Shown: piece by piece, positions 58,826 through 64,000 of the stretch
Layout of the letters: each line of letters opens with the position of its first letter
Numbering within the stretch: position 1 is the first letter of the stretch
Source of the DNA: Magicicada septendecula
Taxonomy: Eukaryota > Arthropoda > Insecta > Hemiptera > Cicadidae
Direction: 5' to 3'
Assembly (NCBI GenBank): GCA_034769895.1
Contig: CM068371.1
Location: 403,479,969-403,543,968, forward strand
DNA: 64,000 nucleotides
The notes under the pieces: model-generated
What the model saw: only the letters and a program-made list of their open reading frames with translations
The model's database searches: none
What the model was told of the DNA's origin: nothing
Made by a program: the position numbers and the translations under genes

Positions 58826-61609
58826 ATTGCTGATTAGTGAAGAGGAAGAAGAGATTCTGCGATGCATCGACGAGAAGATAGAAAATATAGATTGTAAGGA
58901 TGAAGGTATATTGGAACGTCTGAAGGAAATATTAATAAGAAATAGGAATGTATTCAGGGAATGTCCGGGGAGAATAGAAGGGTACTCACACGAATTTCAG
59001 GTTACGGACAGGACGCCTTACTTTCAAAGAGGTTGGCCTGTGCCGCTTGCCTACAAGGACAAGGTGAATGATGAGATCAACCGGATGCTGCGATACGGGG
59101 TGATTGAACGCTGCAGCAGCCCGTATGTCAACCCACTCGTCACGGTGATCAAGAAGGATGGAAGGGTTCGCCTGTGCCTTGACGCAAGAAAAGTGAACAG
59201 TGTGACTATACCAGACTACGAAGGCGTTTCCCCGATAAATGAAATATTAGCGAGATGTGGTGAAATGCGATACATATCGACAGTCGATCTATCCAGCAGT
59301 TTTTGGCAAGTTCCATTAAAACCAGATTGCCGGAACTTTACAGCCGGAACTTTATGTATGAGGGCAAGTGCTACCGGTTCACAGTGACACCGTTCGGACT
59401 CAGTACCAGTTCTGCGGCGCTGACACGAGGATTGGATGTAGCCCTAGAAGATGAAATTAAAAGGAACACAATAATATACGTAGATGATTGTCTATGTTAT
59501 TCCAACAACATCGAAGCACACTTGGAACACTTGGAACCGTTATTAAACAATCTCAATAAAGCGAACTTAACCGTCAACCTCGCCAAATCACAATTCTTCA
59601 GGCAGGAGATCTCGTACCTTGGATACCGATTGGATACACGAGGAATCCAAGCAACAGAAGACAAGGTAAAAGCCATTATGAAATTCCCTACGCACAAGAA
59701 CCAGAAACAATTAAAAGGCTTCTTAGGTCTTACTAACTTTTACAATCGCTTTACGAGTAAGTACGCAGAGGCGACTCAACCGTTGCATGAATTATTAAAG
59801 AAAGGACGCAAGTTTTCTTGGACAACCGAGTTAAATGATTGCCTTCCGAAAGTCAAGAATTTATTTGTGGATGCCGTAATTTTAAAATTCCCACGACCAA
59901 ACAAGAGGTATTACATACAGTGTGACGCTAGCAATTTTGCGTACGGTGGCCAACTCTATCAACTCGACGAAGAAGGGAAGATTGGCGTGATTGCTTTCAC
60001 TAGCAAGACATTTAAAGGGGCGGAACGGAACTATTATACAACAGAGAAAGAACTCTTGAGTATTGTTCGATGTTTAGAGAAATTCCGTATGTATATCCTA
60101 GGGCAACCTTTGACTATAATCACCGACAATAAGGCATTAACTTTTATGCATATATGTCAGCTGAATAATTCACGAATCACACGATGGATTCTCGCAGTGC
60201 AAGAATACAAATTCGACATCATTCATTGTAAAGGTAAAGATAATGTAGTCGCAGATATTTTGAGCAGATACCCAGCCGACGCGAAACCTGATGAGGTCAA
60301 TGACGACACGCATGAATACTTAATCAACCACTTAATTATTAAAATGAACCGTGATGTAAGTAAGATCATCAAAGACATTGGGAGACACCAGCTTGATGAC
60401 AATAAACTTAAGATAATTATTGACAAGATCAAGGATGAAAATTTAGGTCAAGAGCTAAGCAAATTTTATAGGTATAGTAATAATAAATTGTATAGGCGAC
60501 AACGAAATGAATGGAAGTTGTACGTACCTAATAATGTATCTGATAGTTTAATTGCGGAGATTCATCGGATGTATGGACATCTGGGACCAAAAAAGTGCAT
60601 AAAAATGTTGCAAGAGCACTTTACATTCGATCAGATGTTGAAGAAAGTAAAGGCTTACATTCGAACATGTGACAGTTGCCAGAAGTGCAAGGACACTAAT
60701 AACAAAATGTTATTTGGAGGGACTAGAGCTGTAGTACCTGCGGCGAAAGGAGATCTTATCAGTGCAGATTACTATGGACTCCTACCGACGGGAGCAGGAG
60801 GTGTTAAATATTTACTTGTGATAGTAGACAATTTCACAAAATATGTCAAGTTGTTTACGCTTCGGAGAGCAACAACTACCACAACGTTACGAAGAGTGAA
60901 GAATTACTGCGAGAAATTTGGGCAACCGAAGGCCATTCTGACCGATAACGGAACTCAATTCACCTCAAAGAAATGGGTCAATGGATTAAAGGAATTAAAT
61001 ATCCAGCCGAAATATACAGCGATACGGAATCCTTGTGCCAACCTAGCCGAAAGGATCAACCGACAGCTTGGCAATCTATTTCGGATTTTCGTACATGATC
61101 AACACACCAAGTGGTCACAGTACGTAAGAACAATTGAGGCATGCATAAACGAAGTGTATCATGAGACAATCGAAATAACTCCTCATGAAGCGCACCTAGG
61201 TAAAAGACCAACTCGAGCATGGGAAAAATGCTTAGATAAGGAAGTTATTGACATTAAGGGAAGTTTTAATAGCAACATATTTGTAAAAATTAAAGAAAAG
61301 AGAGAGAAGCATGCAAAACGCAGCAATGAAAGCAAGAAGATTACGAAATTCGCAATTGGCGACAAAGTATTGATAAGAACTTATTATCAATCAGACGCTA
61401 CGCTGAAGAAGATTGATAAATTCTTTGAACTTTTTTCCGGACCGTATAGAATTAACCGAATCCTCGGAGATGCCACGTACGAGCTTGTTGATTACGACAA
61501 CAACAATAAGGTGCGAGGAAAATTCAACATACGGCAAATCAAGAAGTACTATGAGCAGGCGGAAAAAGTACACGTTACGCAGGGATGTAGAAGTAATGTT
61601 GACAGTTAG
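58770..61609 (+). pseudogene. Gypsy pol region: RT, RNase H, integrase
   Basis: RT has CLDARKVNSVTIPDYEG, STVDLSSSFWQVPL (59280), VTPFGLSTSS and IYVDDCLCYS (59480). The RNase H-like part has YYIQCDASNFAYGGQL and ITDNKALTFMH. Integrase has an HHCC zinc site (H..YGHLGPKKC ... CDSCQKC, 60560-60690), core motifs ADYYGLLPTG and LTDNGTQFTS (60760-60965) with the catalytic E region near 61050 (NLAERINRQLG), and a C-terminal FELFSGPYRI. No convincing protease is seen, only the junction 58770-58900. The final 768 codons are open. The element as a whole is a broken fossil. Confidence 0.88.
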
Positions 61610-62557
61610 ATGGCTGTGGGGAGCACATGTATTAGGTGATTGTCCCGCGAAGCCAGTCCAACTAGCTAAAGAATAAAACGTGTAACATAATATCATGTAT
61701 AATTTAAAGTTCATGTAATTCTTTAGATCACGATGTATTTAATTAACGACACTAATCAGATATCAAGTAACCAATGCCTATAAAGCATCTTGATAACACG
61801 TGCCGTGAATAAAAGGACACTTATGGTGCAGAACTTTGATTAAATATGCAGCAATAAATTGCTGAAGATATAGTGAACACGTGAATGGACACGTTGAATA
61901 AGCAAGTAGCATAGAATCAACAATTCAAATGTGAGGTTGATTATTTGAAATCTTATAGAACAAAGTTGTCAATGTACATTACAATGAGATAAAATGAATT
62001 CTTAGTTGATCATAGATTGTGTATATATTTTATTAATTGGTATGAACAATAATAATATGGGTTGCAAGTTGATATATGATGATGATTAATAATTCTATGT
62101 ATGTGTAGTTTGTGGGACACTTGAAATGAATTAAAGATATTGTTTATTGTAGTGTGATTAACATAATATATGATTAATCGGTTTAATGTTAGCAGATCGT
62201 CATCTCATTCATTATATTGTATGTATATAGCATAGGAGACCAAAAACAAAGTGTCTAATGATTAGACATAAGTATTTGTTGTATCCTCATTTATTATTAT
62301 GAAACAATGTTGTACGATCCATTTACACACGTATATTATGTAAAATACGTTCATTCTTGCTCAGATGTGTAGCAATAAATTCCTGTACCCAATTAAGATC
62401 AAGAGATAGGGAATATCTATCAATACACGGCATACAAAGGAAAGTAGGTCACCCAATCATGGCCGTTCCCAAAGAAGACGTCCACGACGAGGACAGAGCG
62501 CGGAAATTGGATCAGATTGTCTCCTGCGGACCCAACATCCAATCCAATTTGGGGACG
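61610..62557 (+). other. 3' internal region of the gypsy
   Basis: About 950 bp between pol and the 3' LTR, AT-rich. A short purine-rich run (TTTGGGGACG, 62548-62557) directly before the LTR may be the polypurine tract. No envelope-like ORF. Confidence 0.5.
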
Positions 62558-63573
62558 CTATAGCGATAAAAAATTTTCAAATTTATAATCGAGAAGTGCG
62601 TTTGCACACAGTCAAGTCACCAACCCAAACCAGAGCAATAAATAAAGACAATTAAGAACACGCCAACCCGACGCCAGCTACAAGACAATGAGAGAACGTT
62701 TGACTTAACGCAACAAAAGAAATTGGGATCGACTTTGACAGACCAAACTCAACTCAAATTTACGACATCACAACAAACCGAACAAAAGCAGAGTCCAGTG
62801 GCACGGGTACGCAGAAATTGTAACGAGGGGACGCTATAGGGTTAAGTCAACGCGTGTGAACGTAAGAAAGAGATACTCACTGACAAAGGATTTAGAAAGG
62901 TCTTACCAAGTACAGAGACAATACAGCAAATACTCTATGAATACAAGACGAGCATGTCGCACAGCATGAAAACAACGCCAGAGTGACAACCTATATTTAC
63001 GACGAGAAATCGTGGAGGCAGCTCAGAACGACAGCAAGCAAGAAGTTATTAATTGGTAGAAAAAAAAAACGAAGGGTAGTTGAACAATGAACAGGACGCA
63101 ACAGATTGTTAGAAAGGGAATAACAGCGAACCTTGGTAAACACGTGAAACAAAGGTTTGACGGACAGGCGGGCAATTACTTTACATTCTTAGAAATAGTG
63201 CAATGTCCTTCGCTGTGTATTTCAAGGAATGTTCGATAGCCAACCAGAGTTTAGCATCTTCCGAAGAAGCAAGTGGAGAGAACGGTTGCATGGTGACAAC
63301 TAGGGTAGCGAATCAGGGAGTCGAAAACCATAGATCTTCACAGTGGAAGGAAGTCTTGGACCTATCGAGAACGACCATAGGTGTGGAAGACAGAAAATTG
63401 CATTATGGTAGAAGACGTTTAATAAAAACTGTTTGCGGGGTACGCGAGGCTCTCAGTTCTCAGTTTTCAGTTTCAATCTTAGAGCTCAGTTCCTTAGTTT
63501 TAGTCTTACTCAGTATCTCGGTATCTTAGTTTTTCAGTCTCAATCACAGTCTTATAAAATTTTATGTTCAGTA
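62558..63573 (+). repeat. 3' LTR of the gypsy (paired part)
   Basis: Matches 53136-54152 with about 13 differences by eye, from CTATAGCGAT to TTATGTTCAGTA. Beyond 63573 the sequence no longer matches and becomes AT-rich. Confidence 0.85.
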
Positions 63574-64000
63574 ATTTAACATAAATTTAACAATTACTGT
63601 TATATTATCTATTTAATGTCTCGCGTGTGGGAGCCAATTTAACATTTTTTGTTTATGCTCTTTATCTCAGGGTTAAAAAAATAATAAATGCTCATTTCTA
63701 CTGATAGCTCTTAAATTTATTCACAGTATTTTGTTATTATTTGTAAATATTAAAAATAGCACAAAATTCTACGTATTCATTAGTACTTGTAAATATAAAA
63801 TTAACACATTACCAAAACTTAATACGCTTGGCTAAATTGTAAATATCAAACAATAATACATTTATAAAATTGAATACTCATTAATAAATTGTAAATATCA
63901 AAAATAATACATTAATAAAATTGAATACTCATTATTAAATTGTAAATATCAAAATTAATACATTAATAAAATTAGTTATTCAAACTCTCAATCTAATGGT
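63574..64000. other. AT-rich sequence to the window end
   Basis: Starts at the point where the LTR match stops. It contains a ~50-bp tandem repeat (63741-63985). It may be a further insertion whose far end lies outside the window. Confidence 0.45.
63741..63985. repeat. ~50-bp tandem repeat, five copies
   Basis: TTGTAAATAT begins units at 63741, 63787, 63837, 63889 and 63940 (spacing 46, 50, 52, 51). The last three units are nearly identical (...ATACATTAATAAAATTGAAT); the first two are more diverged. Confidence 0.88.

Larger units (their letters stand above)
53136..63573 (+). mobile_element. Ty3/gypsy LTR element with tRNA-Lys primer site (young fossil)
   Basis: Direct repeats of about 1016 bp (53136-54152 and 62558-63573) bracket a PBS (57034-57051), gag (57130-58825) and pol (58770-61609). 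By eye the repeats differ at about 13 positions (1.3%), so insertion is recent compared with the 3-21 kb gypsy. A Tigger (54784-56441) lies between the left repeat and the PBS. The element is broken, with about three breaks in its coding region. The last 2.3 kb of pol is one open frame. No target duplication is visible; the 3' LTR runs into tandem repeats. Confidence 0.85.

Overview
The window reads as arthropod, most likely insect, genomic DNA. It is AT-rich, has one short-introned host gene in 64 kb, and is otherwise filled with nested transposable elements of families common in insects: Ty3/gypsy LTR elements, irritans-like and other mariners, hAT, Tigger/pogo, and RTE-like and jockey-like LINEs. 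This gene-poor, layered texture suggests a large, repeat-rich genome. No species can be named from the sequence alone.

Layout. 1-2762: 3' end of a plus-strand gypsy element (integrase tail, spacer, probable LTR). 3224-21689: a minus-strand gypsy element with ~1.07 kb LTRs at both ends. It carries a 5'-truncated LINE in its pol region (7018-8128, 11-bp target duplication) and a second gypsy element on the plus strand (10843 to about 20519). That second element has a mariner (10895-12213) next to its LTR head. 21690-28165: mostly unassigned AT-rich DNA with one clean LINE insertion (24682-25563, 12-bp target duplication). 28166-28700: an old gypsy integrase fossil. 29004-34282: an irritans-like mariner with unusually long (~120 bp) inverted repeats, split by a complete-length hAT element (29371-33375, perfect 8-bp target duplication). 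35720-36310: hAT remnant. 36552-36655: (CA)52. 37170-38265: jockey-like LINE remnant with a 103-bp tandem duplication. 42193-43174: the only convincing host gene. 44322-47460: small Tc1-like and LINE remnants. 49207-51684: a nearly complete second hAT with 8-bp target duplication. 53136 to the window end: a young gypsy element with a tRNA-Lys primer-binding site, whose upstream LTR region holds a Tigger deletion derivative (54784-56441). The window ends in a ~50-bp tandem repeat.

The host gene (minus strand, two exons) is the most interesting item. It encodes about 230 residues: an N-terminal linker-histone (H15) winged-helix domain fused to an Arg/Cys-rich tail built from repeated [S/T]-C-P-[R/K]-Rn units. 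It has an intron at the domain boundary and an AATAAA signal. This is the architecture expected of an H1-derived, protamine-like sperm nuclear protein. The testis role is inference; the domain, the splice structure and the repeats are read directly.

The transposable elements do not form a pathway with the host gene. Their nesting does give a relative history: the minus gypsy is older (its LTRs differ by roughly 4-5% by eye), the second gypsy and the LINE came later, and the gypsy at 53-63 kb is younger (about 1.3% by eye).
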